64,000 nt of DNA from Ridgeia piscesae. Taxonomy: Eukaryota; Annelida; Polychaeta; Sabellida; Siboglinidae. Below, piece by piece: positions 1 through 30,073 of the stretch. A program made the translations under genes and the position numbers. Positions within the stretch are counted from its first letter, which is position 1, and every line of letters begins with the position of its first letter. The stretch spans positions 92,501 to 156,500 of the forward strand of contig JAODUO010001061.1 of NCBI GenBank assembly GCA_025642075.2, given 5' to 3'. The notes below the pieces were generated by a model. It made no database searches. It saw only the letters and a list, made by a program, of their open reading frames with translations, and was not told the origin of the DNA.

Positions 1-139
1 TGTGTATTTCTGAAGTCTGTAAGTTTAGTTAACTTAAATTATTTAATTATGTTATCAACAGGAATGACACTAATGAAATGAGACCAACAATTACGTTTAT
101 GTAAGGACGGCTTGACCACAAACAAACAACTGTACTGAC
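1..139. other. GTF3C3 intron 13 (partial)
   Basis: Start of the intron after exon 13, continuing off the window. No feature seen. Confidence 0.7.
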
Positions 140-16966
<16,827 letters not shown>

Positions 16967-17111
16967 CCTTTTGCTATGCCAAGTTCATGATGAACACCAA
17001 TCTGCAAATGATTGTAACATATTATTTATGTTTATCTACTGACATAACTTCGATCTGATTAAGGTAGGTTTGTGAAAAGTTGGACTAGAGGAATGGAAAG
17101 AAATTTTCAAC

Positions 17112-17500
17112 ATGACATCCTTCTTCTTCGTTTATCTTGTTACCATCGTAGACATTCGTTGTGGTGACATGGTGGATGCCTTCGCAACCATGATGCACCA
17201 GTGCTGTCAGTCTTCCACCAAGTGCAGCAACAGGGAAGTGGGCTGTTTCATCCAGCCTTTAATATTGTCCAGCCAGGACTTCACTGGTCTGCCTCTGCGT
17301 TGTTTACCCTCTACTGTGCCCTGCCGAATGATCTTGGCCAGGGAGTTCTGATGAGAGATCAAGCCAGTTTCCGTCACTTGGCCATGGCAAGGAGTGGTTC
17401 CTGCCTGCCAGCATAGTTGGTGACTTGTCTGACAAACTAATTCATCCTGTGCTCTGTGTATGCGATAAGCAGGAGTCTTCTGTGGCACGTGTGCTTGAAA
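17112..17500 (-). mobile_element. Non-LTR retrotransposon fragment (3' end of ORF2)
   Basis: Minus-strand frame contains RQGTVEGKQRRGRPVKSW and LDNIKGWM, the conserved C-terminal G-x-R-x-R-G-R...W-x-D-N-I-K segment of LINE ORF2 proteins. Truncated at both ends. It lies only about 150 bp upstream of the GTF3C3 start codon. Confidence 0.8.
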
Positions 17501-17682
17501 ACCTGAACATCACATACTGAGACATAGAACAAATATCCATGTAAGAGACAAAGGTCATAGATGTGACCGAGCAAGTCAGAAGCAGCGGTGGACGTGGGCA
17601 GAGCACATAAGTAGAAAATGAACAATGTGAACAATGACCTGAAGACTTTATAACTGGAACCCATCAAAAGGTGAGAGGAACC

Positions 17683-17736
<54 letters not shown>

Positions 17737-18470
17737 TGGAAGGGCAACATGTGCAGAGGACAGCATCAGACAGGTAGAGGTAGATATGGAAACAGCATGC
17801 TGAAGAACTTCCCGAGTCTATACAGACATCTGATACAGATACAGTGTCTGTCAGTAATGAGTATGTGAAATTGTGAATCAGGTCAAAGTTCAAATACCTA
17901 TAAATAAGCCAGTTCAGAATTCCAACTATGCTTACACCAAATCCCTTGTGTCAGAGTGCAGTTTACACTAAACCATCGTTGACAATGCGGCCATCTCCTG
18001 TTATATCTGCGATGAAAAAGCATATTATTGTTATGTATAAAGCTATTTGAATATTAGATCTAATCAGGATGCAACCAACTTGTACAAATATTAAATAGAA
18101 CATTTAATGTAACGCACAAAAGCGCAAAATAAGTATGCCATTTACAGAAAGCAAGAAACAACTATAAACTCAAACTTCTGTATATCTTAAACAGGCATTA
18201 CCCATGATGCTTTACTGCAGTGAAACTCCGAACTGGATTACTGATAACTTCACTAAATTCTAGTTCTAGTTGTTTCCAGCACGTGTTTACGTCAAGACCG
18301 AGTGATCTTTCTATGCTGGCAGTGCCCAGGGTGCTTGTCGTCCTCAGTGGTTCTTTTATGTCCCATATTTTGCCAAATTGAAACGGGACTGACATTAATG
18401 TGACTCTCCGATTCATGAGGGATGCATGCAGTCCCCAATGTTGACAGCTAGGTTTTTACACCAAATATAC
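17501..18470. other. Intergenic, AT microsatellite, otherwise unassigned
   Basis: Includes (AT)n at 17,684-17,734. The rest has no recognisable gene or repeat. Confidence 0.5.
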
Positions 18471-18476
18471 TATACC

Positions 18477-18548
18477 TGCTGTGACCATGCAGGTATTGAA
18501 CCTGTGTTGCTGGCATGACAGGCGGATGTGCTAACCACTACACTACCC
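18477..18548 (-). repeat. tRNA-derived SINE head or tRNA-Asp-like pseudogene
   Basis: Minus strand shows an A box (TAGTGTAGTGGTTAGCAC), an anticodon-arm-like CGCCTGTCATG with GTC in the anticodon position, and a B box (GGTTCAATACC). The acceptor ends do not pair, so a functional tRNA is unlikely. Confidence 0.6.
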
Positions 18549-18779
18549 ATGCTATCAACTATTTGAATTGTTTTAATTGTTAGTTTTGATGTTTTCATGT
18601 TTCTTCTTCCAATAATCCACTACCGACAAAGATAACGATTTCGTGGATGGTGTGCGCATGTTCAAGTGCTGGGTAGTGCTGATTAAAAATGAATAATAAT
18701 GGTGTTGAGATGTTTATAATAATAATATATATATATTAAAGTGCAAGTGTGTGTTAAAATCAGCGGTCAAGATACTTTA

Positions 18780-19440
18780 AGATCTGTCACAGCCACAGGC
18801 AGTGCTGTCAAGCTCAAGGCATTGCTTGAATGCCTTGGTGGAGGGAGCATTTACTGTTTGGGCTGATAGTTGGTTCCAATGTTCAATTGTGGCTATAAAG
18901 AAGGAGTACTCATAGGCTTGTATCCAGGAGCATTTAACCATTAGTTGTAAGGGGTGCCCTCTATGCCCAGCAGCTATAGATGTTCTGTGGCACAGTGGGT
19001 GCACGCTGGCTGCATGGGTGTATTTACTGAGGGATATGTCAATTAATCTAAGCCACGTTGAATTTTGTACATCATCAATAAGTGAGCCTAGCTGTTTGTG
19101 TGTGATGTTCTAGGGCCAGGGACTGCCATTTCAATTGTTGGGTCGTTGCAGTCGGGTTACTGTGACGCCAACAGTCGCTGTGTACATATATGGCGGCTCG
19201 CCTCTGCACGTGTACCATTTCAAGTTTGTTGATGTTTTGTTTGTTTGGTGGGGTCCCAGACGCCGACGGTAGAAGCGTATTCGAGTGTACGTTTGGGCAG
19301 TTGCTGGTGTTACGTCTAAGAAAGGCGAGGGAGCTATTTGCTTTCTTTGTGATTGCGTTTACGTAGTGGTTCCAGGATAGTCTGCTGTTGACATTTACGC
19401 TTGTTGTTGATGTTTACGGGGGCCCCTGTTTACGCCTAAG
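18780..19440 (-). mobile_element. Non-LTR retrotransposon fragment (ORF2 C terminus)
   Basis: Pieces in consistent order on the minus strand: NAITKKANSSLAFLRR, INKLEMVHVQRRAAIYV, QLKWQSLALE, then YEYSFFIATIEHWNQL and NAPSTKAFKQ. This is the usual post-RT region of Jockey/CR1-type ORF2. Several stops and frameshifts; dead. Confidence 0.8.
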
Positions 19441-19721
19441 GCTAAGTGTTTTGCAGTGTTAGACACGTGTGCAAAATGTGGCACTTGTGTAGAATTCTAC
19501 ATAAGTGCCCAAAATGATAACAAAACTGAAGTCGGATGATATTTTGAGTGACTGATTTAACATGGAATTACCCTGTTGCCGTACGCGCTAGCACAATCAC
19601 CGACACAATGCAATACTAGTCAAATCTGGTCAATCAAACCCCAGTTATCGCTCAAAACATCAGTTATACAGGCTCCACGAGGTGGCAGCACTTTTGAGGG
19701 CCTCCGCCTCACATCTGCCTC

Positions 19722-20060
19722 CGTAGCCTCGGTTACCCAGGTTCCGTGAGGTGGCAGCACTTTTAAACCCCTCGACTCTGCCTGAGGAATTTAATGGGCT
19801 GCAATTATAACCACCAGGGCGGCCTTATCCCAGATTAGAGTAGAGACGCTGATTGGCTCTCAGGCCGAATTTGAAATAACAAATTAAATGACGATACTTT
19901 TGTTATCACATGATGCTGTATTATAAAAACTATTCAAAATTAAACTGATACTAACACAAACTAATTAGAAATATAAATTTCTAGTTGTTTATAAAATAGG
20001 AATTATGGCATGATTAAACAGTATCCGTGAGATGGCAGCACTGTTTATCCCCACACGTAT
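19722..20060 (+). mobile_element. Dispersed repeat, copy 2
   Basis: Same family as 11,316-11,650 (ccgtgaggtggcagcac, accaccagggcggc, gagacgctgattgg). A further start motif lies at 19,668 (ccacgaggtggcagcac). Confidence 0.65.
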
Positions 20061-20065
20061 TAGTC

Positions 20066-20210
20066 TCGCCTAATCCTGCAATAACTCCTATATTATAAAC
20101 AACTGGAAATTTGTATTTCTATTTATTTTGTGTTAGTATAAGTCTAACGTTGAATAGTTTTTATAATACAGCATTATCTGTTAAAAAAAGTATCGCTATT
20201 TAATTCATGT
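20066..20210 (-). mobile_element. Dispersed repeat, copy 3, inverted
   Basis: Reverse complement of 19,881-20,015 with scattered mismatches (tgctgtattataaaaact, actaacacaaa, agttgtttata), so the two form a large inverted repeat with arms of about 135 bp and a spacer of about 55 bp. Confidence 0.75.
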
Positions 20211-20529
20211 TCAGTTTAAAAACATGATTATGCATGTTTGTTATTGTTCCGATCGAGCTACCTTAGTTTTAAAAACATGCATTCATAAACGTATGGCATT
20301 GTAAACAGCTCTTCAAAGTATATTACAATACAATATTCTTGTGCATTCATTGTACCATGTGTGTGTTCGTGTGTGCATGCGTGCGTCTGTGTATTGAAGT
20401 AATGATATGATACCCGTTTTGTTTCATATTTGTAGGGAATATATATTACGTTTGATTGAAGAAAATATTTAAACGAATTATGGTTTCACTCAGCAAAGAT
20501 GAACCACACTGTTTGGTGTACAGCAGCAG

Positions 20530-22310
20530 AAGGAATTGGCTGCTCCATCTTCTGCGTCCGCTTCTGCGTCCTCTTCTGGGTCCTCTTCTTGTTATATGTC
20601 CGCTTCTGCGTCCTCTTCTGCTCCATCTTCTGCGTCCGCTTCTGCGTCCTCTTCTTGGTCCTCTTCTTGTTATATGTCCGCTTCTGCGTCCTCTTCTGCT
20701 CCATCATCTGGGTCCGCTTCTGCGTCCTCTTCTGTTTCCTCTTCTTGTTCTAAGTCCGCTTCTGCGTCCTATTCTGCTCCATCTTCTGCGTCCGCTTCTG
20801 CGTCCTCTTCTGGGTCCTCTTCTTGTTCCATGTCCCCTTCTGCGTCCTCTTCTGCTCCATCTTCTGCGTCCGCTTCTGCGTCCCCTTCTGGGTCCTCTTC
20901 TTGTTCTATGTCCGCTTCTGCGTCCCCTTCTGGTTCTCTTCTTGTTCTATGTCCGCTTCTGCGTCCTCTTCTGCTCCATCTTCTGCGTCCTCTTCTGTGT
21001 CCTCTTCTTGTTCTATGTCCGCTTCTGTGTCCTCTTCTGCTCCGTCTTTTGCGTCCGCTTCTGCGTCCTCTTCTGGATCCTCTTTTTGTTCTATGTCCCT
21101 TCTGCGTCCTCTTCTGCTCCATCTTCTGCGTCCGCTTCTGCGTCCTCTTCTTGGTCCTCTTCTTGTTCTATGTCCGCTTCTGCGTCCTCTTCTGCTCCAT
21201 CTTCTGGTCCGCTTCTGCGTCCCTTCTGGGTCCTCTTCTTGTTCTATGTCCCCTTCTGCGTCCCTTCTGGTCCATCTTCTTGTTCTATGTCCGCTTCTGC
21301 GTCCTCTTCTTGTTCTATGTCCCCTTCTGCGTCCTCTTCTGCTCCATCTTCTGCGTCCGCTTCTGCGTCCTCTTCTGGGTCCTCTTCTTGTTCTATGTCC
21401 GCTTCTGCGTCGTCTGCTGCTCCATCCTCTGCGTCCGCTTCTGCGTCCACTTCTGGGTCCTCTTCTTGTTCTATGTCCCCTTCTGGGTCCTCTTCTTGTT
21501 CTATGTCCCCTTCTGCGTCCTCTTCTGCTCCATCTTCGGCGTCCGCTTCTGCGTCCTCTTCTGGGTCCTCTTCTTGTTCTATGTCCCCTTCTGCTTCCTC
21601 TTCTGCTCCATCTTCTGCGTCTGCTTCTGCGACCTCTTCTGGGCCCTCTTCTTGTTCTATGTCCCCTTCTGCTTCCTCTTCTGCTCCATCTTCTGCGTCC
21701 GCTTCTGCGTCCCCTTCTGGGTCCTCTTCTTGTTCTATGTCCCCTTCTGCGTCCTCTTCTGCTCCATCTTCTGCGTCCGCTTCTGCATCCTCTTCTGGGT
21801 CCTCTTCTTGTTCTATATCTCCTTCTGCGTTCTCTTCTGCTCCATCTTCTGCGTCCGCTTCTGCGTCCTCTTCTGGGTCCTCTTCTTGTTCTATGTCCCC
21901 TTCTGCGTCCTCTTCTGTTCCATCTTCTGCGTCCGCTTCTGCGTCCTCTTCTGGGTCCTCTTCTTGTTCTATGTCCCCTTCTGCGTCCTCTTCTGCTCCA
22001 TCTTCTGCGTCCGCTTCTGCGTCCCCTTCTGGGTTCTCTTCTGCTCCATCTTCTGCGTCCGCTTCTGCGTCCCCTTCTGGGTTCTCTTCTGCTCCATCTT
22101 CTGCGTCCGCTTCTGCGTCCACTTCTGGGTCCTCTTCTTGTTCTGTGTCCCCTTCTGGGTCCTCTTCTTGTTCTATGTCCCCTTCTGCGTCCACTTCTGC
22201 TCCATCTTTTGCGTCCGCTTCTGCGTCCTCTTCTGGGTCCTCTTCTTGTTCTATGTCACCTTCTGCTCCATCTTCTGCTCCGTTTTCTGCGTCCACTTTG
22301 CGTACATGTG
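20530..22310. repeat. 78-bp satellite with acidic (-) / serine-rich (+) open frames
   Basis: About 23 units of 78 bp, themselves built from smaller tctgcgtcc/tcttctgc blocks. All three plus frames stay open for hundreds of codons because the units lack stops. The minus frame encodes 26-residue acidic units (GDIEQEEDPEEDAEADAEDG). That frame is broken by single-base deletions near 21,098, 21,205-21,225 and 21,265, and there is no homology, start context or exon structure. I treat it as satellite, not a gene; intergenic, about 3.5 kb upstream of GTF3C3. Confidence 0.85.
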
Positions 22311-22921
22311 CTTAATCTAAAAGTGTTCGCCATTGATCGAAACTGATAATTCCTCACCTTTGACTGCTCCACATGGCGCAGTAGCATCCAAGCTGGTGAA
22401 GTGGTGTGAGAAAAAAATGCACGCTAGAAGTAAAATGGCAACCGGAAATCATGTAATGAGAATAAATCGCGGTTCGTGGTGCTATGCAGCCTTTCGTGAC
22501 CGTGACATCATAATTATCAAATGCATATTTAGAAACGCTGAATGTAAAAGTAATTTTACATTATTTGCTATGTATTTATCTTTGTGATATTACTGAGTGA
22601 TGACACCAACAACAACAGCTGCATGAATTGATGGCATCCCACCAAAAGTTTGGAAAAATAGAGGATCAGCACTCAAGGGCGTCGATCGGTGGGGGACGGA
22701 CTTTTCAGCGTGGGGGGACAGCATAGGAAAAATCCCCCCTCTTTTAAGTTCAGAAAAATTGCGGGGCATGTAGCCTAACTCACCACTCCTCTCTCTTAAA
22801 AGCCGCTACATAGGACTAGTAGCTTGACAACAGACTCGCGATAATGAAGTTCCGACCACCCATTAGAAAATCGACTGGCCACAGAGCGCAACTTGATCTT
22901 ACTTCAGTAAATAATTATCAT

Positions 22922-23395
22922 GCCGGTGTAGCGCTTACATTTTCCCGGCGTTATAAACGTTCCGATTGACGTTTCTGTGCATGCGCGATAAATGAAAAAT
23001 CATTAATGTGCAGCGAAAAGACAATGCATTTATGGTATAAATATTACGGTTTGTTCGTTAAGATATATATACATATATATAAAGTTATTTGTAGCAAATT
23101 AATACGAGGCAAACAAGTTTTGAGGCCTGTTTTGATAGCAAGCGTAAATCACGTGACTATAGTGCGTCATAATCCGTGACGGTGATTTAAACAAACGTAA
23201 AATATTATTGTATTGAACGACATTTTAAGCAACTCTTCACAGTAATCATCACAGGAGAGTTGACGAACAGCCCGTGGCATTCATACCAAAAATGCTTTGT
23301 CGTTTCGCTGCACATTGGTGATTTTACATTTATCGCGCATGCATTATAAATACCGGAAAAATTTAAGCGCGACACCGGGCTGAGCCGCTGCCGGG
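22922..23395. mobile_element. MITE nested inside the hAT-like element
   Basis: Ends are inverted copies: ccggtgtagcgcttacatttt at the left and, reversed, ccggtgtcgcgcttaaatttt at the right. A long inverted repeat follows (gcatgcgcgataaatg and aatgtgcagcgaaa at 22,980-23,020, reversed at 23,305-23,345). It is absent from the homologous place in the second half (around 23,884), which marks it as an insertion. Confidence 0.75.
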
Positions 23396-24107
23396 CTTTA
23401 TCAGTTTGCATCCTTGTGTTGATATTATTAGTAGGTTCTAGCCATCAAGCACATTATAAATTATGAAATTTGTGTTTCACTTTCACCCCTTGCCTGCTTG
23501 ATGCTTATCGCCCACGACCGAAGCGGCGGATTTCTGCACTTTGTGTAACTTATTCCCATTTGAGTGATGACAAATTTCTTTGCCAAAATGTATGTTTGGG
23601 AAGTTCTACACAGCATGGGCGTCGATCGGTGGGGGACGAGGGGGACACGTCCCCCCACTTTTCAGCCTGAGGGGTCAGTTTAGGAAATGTCCCCCCAATT
23701 TTTAAGTTCATAAAAACACATTTACAGGCATATAGCGAGACTGATCACTCTCCTCTCTTAAAAACCTTACATCGGTCTAATAGTAAAATTAATATACGAG
23801 TTCAGATATAAACTTCCGACTACCCAGTGGAAAACTTGGATGGCCGTAACTTGATCTTAGTCCAGTAAATATTCATCTTGCCGGGTTATGTAAATTTGCA
23901 CCTTTGTGTTGATATATTAATAGGCACTAGCCATCAAGCACATTGTAGATTATTATTTTTTGTTTGCCCTGTCACCGCTTGGATTGCAGCCTGGTCGCCC
24001 TGGTTGATACTTATATCGCCTAAGGCGGAACCAGTGGATTCCTGCACTTTGTGTAATTTGATCCCAAGTCTAGCCTCCCAATTTTCTGGGATTGGGGTGT
24101 GCCATGG

Positions 24108-24342
<235 letters not shown>

Positions 24343-25984
24343 TGGTCCCCCGTCCCCCCTCACTTCTAAAACCGGATCGACGCCCCTGCCAGCACTCAAT
24401 ATCAAATTCCACGAATTCTTCGCCTGCTGCTGGGAGCAGAGAAAACTCCCACAAGATCTCCGTGACGCGGTCATCATCACCCTGGACAAGAACAAAGGAG
24501 AAAAGTCTGACTGTTCCAACTACCGCGGAATATCCGCTATCGCCATCGCCGGCAACATATTAGCAAGAGTATCACTGAACATGCTTGTATCTAATATTGC
24601 AGAAGAACATCTCCCAGAGAGCCAATGAGGGTTTAGGGCCAATCGGGGAACCAGTGCCATGGTGTTTGCGCTGAGACTGGTTCAAGAGAAGTGCCGGGAG
24701 CAAAACAAAGGAGTGTTCATCACCTTTGTAGACCTAACAAGCGTTTGACACCGTGAGCAAAAAAGGACTTTGAAAACTTTTTGGACACCTAGACTATCAA
24801 CCAAAGTTTCTAGGCCCTTCAAAATCACAAATGGTGTGAAACAGGGCTGCCTTCTTTCTTCAACGGTTTTCACGCTATTCTTTAGCATGATGCTACAACA
24901 CGTCACAGAAGACCTTGATGACGAGGATGGTGTCTACATTCGTTTTCGTATAGATGGCAGCCTGTTCAACGTAAGCCCACACAAAGACAAAAGAGAAACT
25001 GATCATGAACTCCTGTTCGCTGATGATGCTGCCCCTGTTGCCCATACTGACTCGGCCATGTAACGAATAACATCTTGCTTCGCAGGAGCCGCTGAGCTCT
25101 TCGGACTTGAAGAACGTCTGAAGACTGAAGTTCTCCGTCAGCCCGCGCCACAAGAAGAGTACCACCCACCAGACATAGCCATCGAACAGTCAGAACTGAA
25201 AGCAGTCCACCAGTTCAGCGACTTAGGATGCGTTATCACATTGATTGCCAAAATAGATAAAGAAATGGACAATTGGCTGACCAAGGTAAACAGCGCCTTT
25301 GGTAGATATACAAACGTGTCTGGAACAACAAAAATCTACAGAAAGACACGAAGACCAATGTCTATAAAGCTGTTGTGCTGACCACTCTCCTGTATGGTGC
25401 TGAGTCCTGGGCATCTATCGTCGCCACCTCCGTCTCATCGCTGCCTACGTACCATCCATTGGAGTGACTTCGACAGCAACATCGAGGCCCTTGAAATGGC
25501 TAAGTATACAAGCATTGAAGCCATGCCCCTCAAAACACCGCATCGCTGGGCAGGACGTGTCTCCGAGATGGGAGACCATCGCCTATCAAAGATCACGATA
25601 TAATGAGAACTAGCCACTGACCATCGTGACAGAGGGACACCGCGGAAAACACACATATATGTCTTTGTATATATACAAAGACACTTTGAAAAGGTCCATC
25701 GCCACTTGCAAGGTCGATCACCGTCAGTGGACAACACAATCAACAAATCGCTTGAAGTGGCGACGCAGTCTACCAGACCACCTCTTCCTTTGAAACCAGA
25801 CGAAGGGCAAACATGGAAAACGAAAGGAGAAGGCGGAAAACCGGCACCCTTCTGACACCACCGCTGAACAGACCGTGACGTGCAGCCGCTGTCTGTAGAC
25901 AAATTTGCTTATCTGGGATGTTTCATCAGTTATCAGCGAGCCTGCACCAGACGTGGACTTCCTCATTCGTGAATCTTAGAAGCA

Positions 25985-28900
25985 GAGCCGTGATGATTAC
26001 TGAGCGATAAAATCAACAACATAAACTGTGTGCTTAGATTTGCACGCTCTTGGAACTATTCAGCGTCGCCGTGCAACACCAAACAACTTGAAAGTTCGTA
26101 CGGCGTACATTTTCGTCGTTGAGCACGCTTAAAATATTGCTATAATTTCAACAGACCTACCTGTCAACTGAATGCAGGCTCGTTCTCGTGTTGTGGTCGA
26201 CCACCAATACGTTTCTTCCCGAGTACTGCGGCGCCTCGCCAATAGGCATAGCCTCATCGATCGTTCGCTGTGGATACTGGAAACCAATGTTGACGTCATT
26301 TCCGCGCGAGCAGTCACGTGCGATGTGTTACCGTCTTTTAAACGGCGATCGCGCAAACAAAATGTGCTTACGTAAGATCATGTCTAAACGACACGTCCAC
26401 CCCATACAATAATTACTTTATCGTGGATTACTTACCAAAAACTTTAAACAGTTTGTTGCATGGTGTGGGCTATTGCATCCATAATAATTAATTAAAAGTT
26501 ACATGTGTATACAGATGTGCAGTTGCAGATTAACCAACAGGGACTGTAGGCACCTTCCTAGGGTGCACGAAGTCGGGGCCGACAGAAATACCCGAGCATA
26601 TAATTTGTAAACATAATTTAATGTTACCAAAGCACAGCTAGAAAGACACTTTTTTGACACTTTTGTCGAATCCGGACCCACTTCGATTTCGCGGTTATAA
26701 CCATAGATAATAAAACGCCGACTCCGAATGACGGGAAAATATGTTCGAATTTCGCAGTGCCAATGCCCTCACCGGGATTCTGTACCAATTTCCGAACTTC
26801 AGGATATATTTGAGGTAAGCTTAAATCGGAAAATCATCATATAATAATGATAGTTTGTTGTAAATTGTTGTTATAAAACGGAGACATACATTAAGTCATG
26901 CGAAAGACCAAAACAATACGAGCGATATTATAGGTATCATTCACAGTCTAATATCACTCAGTCTCAATTAGAAATACTGGGCACTACAGTACTTGTATAT
27001 CCAAAGTGTTGCCACTTAACCATGCATATATGGCATATGTAGTGTTGCCATAGTATAGTGTCAAACCAGTTGTTTGTGTCTTAATTTCTTGTCTTGCCAT
27101 GGCTCCACGACCAAGGCCATGGCAATGACATTGGCTATTGACCGGGCATTGTGGCATTGATTTGTGATTGAGGGATGCTATGTCTGTCTATCACTATGAC
27201 TATGATTGGGGGTAACGTGATTACTCTAAGACTTCATTGAATAGGCGGATCTTTTTAGCGTGTTTACAAGCATTCTATAATATGTGGAGCTAAAAACAAT
27301 TAGGCCTTACTCTTCCTGGTGCTTCTACTTGTTGCTCGTAGCTGATTATAACATCTTGGATGCTGATATGTATACATTACATACAGTTACTATATTTCTC
27401 TTACACATTTCCACTTTAATATTAGTATTATATTTATATTACTTGTATTTTATTTTCAGTATAAGTCACAAGGAGTCACCACAGTAATAGCATCACCACT
27501 GAACAAGTGTTTGAAATTTGAGGTCTTCTTATCTTCGTGAAAAGAACTCATGGGTAGAGTTTCATCATTATCAAGGCATATTAATTGCACATGTTGATTG
27601 TATCATTATATTTAATTTCATGAAGGAACTCATCATGATCAATCTTAGGTTTCGCAGAAGTAAAGCAGAAGCAGAATATTGTATGTTATGTTTGTGGTTT
27701 TGTTTTGTTTTGTGTCGAGCGAAGAAATTATGTTGTAATAATGAGCATTGAGCAGTGTCGTTCAGTTGTTATTCACATCATTAAAGGAGAGGGTGAATTA
27801 TTTACAAGTAAACTGATATTGACAGACTAGAGGTTTATGCGAGTGAAAGTATGTTATATTTCTTTCTTTGTCTTGTGAATCTATTTTTAGAAGCATTTTT
27901 CCTTCTTCAGATAATCACTCTTTGCAGTGTTATAGTGATTCTGTTTGCAATAGGAGCGATGTTGTATCCGTATTTTATACATGTACACATTTTTTATGAT
28001 GTCATTATGAAGTCACTGGAGCCTGTGGTCATACACATCCTTTTTTGAGATGCCATGCCAAGTGCAGACAGCTTGTAGAGAAATATCTATGTCAGACAAA
28101 GTCACAAAGGAAACCAACAGCCTTGCAAAAGACTCCGAATTAATGTGTTAATGGGATATAGATAAAGCAAGTTCCTTTTTAAAAGATACCTTTGTTGTGA
28201 GAAGTATATTACAGAAATACAAGTTACTGCTATTAAAACAAATAATTATTAATGGTTTCATTCCAGAACACATTGCTAAAACAGAGTGATTTCATCTCAT
28301 TCTGTGTACACACAATAACTTTTTCATGATAGATCTGCACAGTGTAGTTACGCTTCATACTGTAGCAAATCAATATTTTCCTAAACAGTAACTAGGGATT
28401 CAGTTTCTTCAGATTTTGTTTTCTTACTCCTTACTGTCGACCTGTTGTGTGAAGCTACACAAATAGAAGTGCTGTCACTTTGTCATTATAATGCAACATG
28501 TACAGCAAACAAACAAACAAAATCCTTTTACCTGCTCTTGTTGTCTGCAAATATTTATTGTCATGCTGATGACAGGTTACGTCACCATGTATACATCATT
28601 TGCAACACACAACCAATGAATGTGTTTTGTTAGATTTTGACTTAGTGACACTATTATTATCTTCAGGGGGTTGCCACTGAATGTAACAGACCTTAGATTT
28701 TATGTACATTTCTGCCAGCAGCATTTCTTTTCAGGTCAAGCTAGAAAGCCAGGTTTCTTTGGGGGCATAGTTAGTTTTCCTGGTACCTATCACAAGTATA
28801 AAAACAGTATAGTATAGTATACAAATGTATATCACATATCTACTGGTCAACATGTTAGTTTTACAAGTATTGTGTTGTTAGTTTTCCAAATGACATAAAT

Positions 28901-30070
28901 TAATTGCTGTATGGTGAAGTAGTATTGAATGGACATATTAATTATAATCCCGTTACCTTTTTTATAATTACATGCATTTACCCATAAATCATGCCTATTA
29001 TGGTTAACTTGATGTGTGAAAATAATATGTTAACTGACATCTTCACCTATAACAGTGTCTTGATACACGCCCAAATTGGTAGATTGTTGAATTGGCACTA
29101 CTGGCGACCAAAAGACAAATTTAGTGGATCCTAGGAGAAATCCTGACTAACTAAGTACATATGATATGGCACACCACTTTGCAGCAGATGGGTTGTGGCT
29201 TCCATATAAGCGTGGACTCATAAAAGTACACACAATTTACTGGTTCATGCATTAACACACTACATTGATGAAATAGGCATATGGATGGAAATATAATATT
29301 ACGATGTTTAATATGATATGAAACAGTACAATAATCAATCACGTACTCTAAACTACATGTATCATTTTGAATCTATGCTTATATCTATGATGTACGTTCT
29401 GACCCAACGGTAACGCCAAGGCCAAAATCTCTCCACACAATGCAAATAGGACGCACGGATATTAAGTTCACAAGTGTTTTAGTTTTACGAGGTTTTTTTT
29501 GTCTGTAGTACTTATCAAAAGCAACTTTCAAACTATTTATTTGCACGCAGTTGGCGGAATGTGTATTTATTATTTTAATAGAGTTATGGATGAATCAGTA
29601 AGGAACTCTGTTCAAAATGAGCAGTGCAGATACTAAATAATTATTGTGATGCTTGTCAGGGTTGAAGAAATGAAGCTGCCATCGGTCGGACCGCCCAACG
29701 TAAACAATAAATGTGTTCCTTCATTCATCGGTCTCCTTGTAATTCCCAATCTTTTGAAATGCCACATAACCGATCCACGATATCACTCGGATGACGCGCA
29801 TTTGGCCACAGATCGCTCAAACATCATTACAGCCTGAACAATATCTTACAAATGTCACAAGAGTAAAGTTTTGTACACATATTTGTTCTAGTACATACTA
29901 TGGCACAGTAGTATAAATACTATAATGAAACAAATTAATATATTTAGCCGCGACGTCACCAGTTGTCAGCCTCTCTGTGCCAGTGGAAGACTTTTAATCG
30001 CGTAGGGATAGGTTCTTTTTTCAGGGATCATAAAAATGTTAAGCTATTTTATTCGCAAAGCGCATCGAAA
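25985..30070. other. Intergenic, mostly unassigned
   Basis: About 4.1 kb of AT-rich sequence. Open frames of 60-77 codons have no family resemblance and no splice context. I see no gene, tandem array or clear element. Confidence 0.5.
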
Positions 30071-30073
30071 GTA

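Noticed and set aside
18477..18548. Functional tRNA gene
   Set aside because: A and B boxes are present but the acceptor stem does not pair; more likely SINE or pseudogene.
27284..28048. Hydrophobic short frames (65-77 codons)
   Set aside because: T-rich sequence alone gives such frames; no support.
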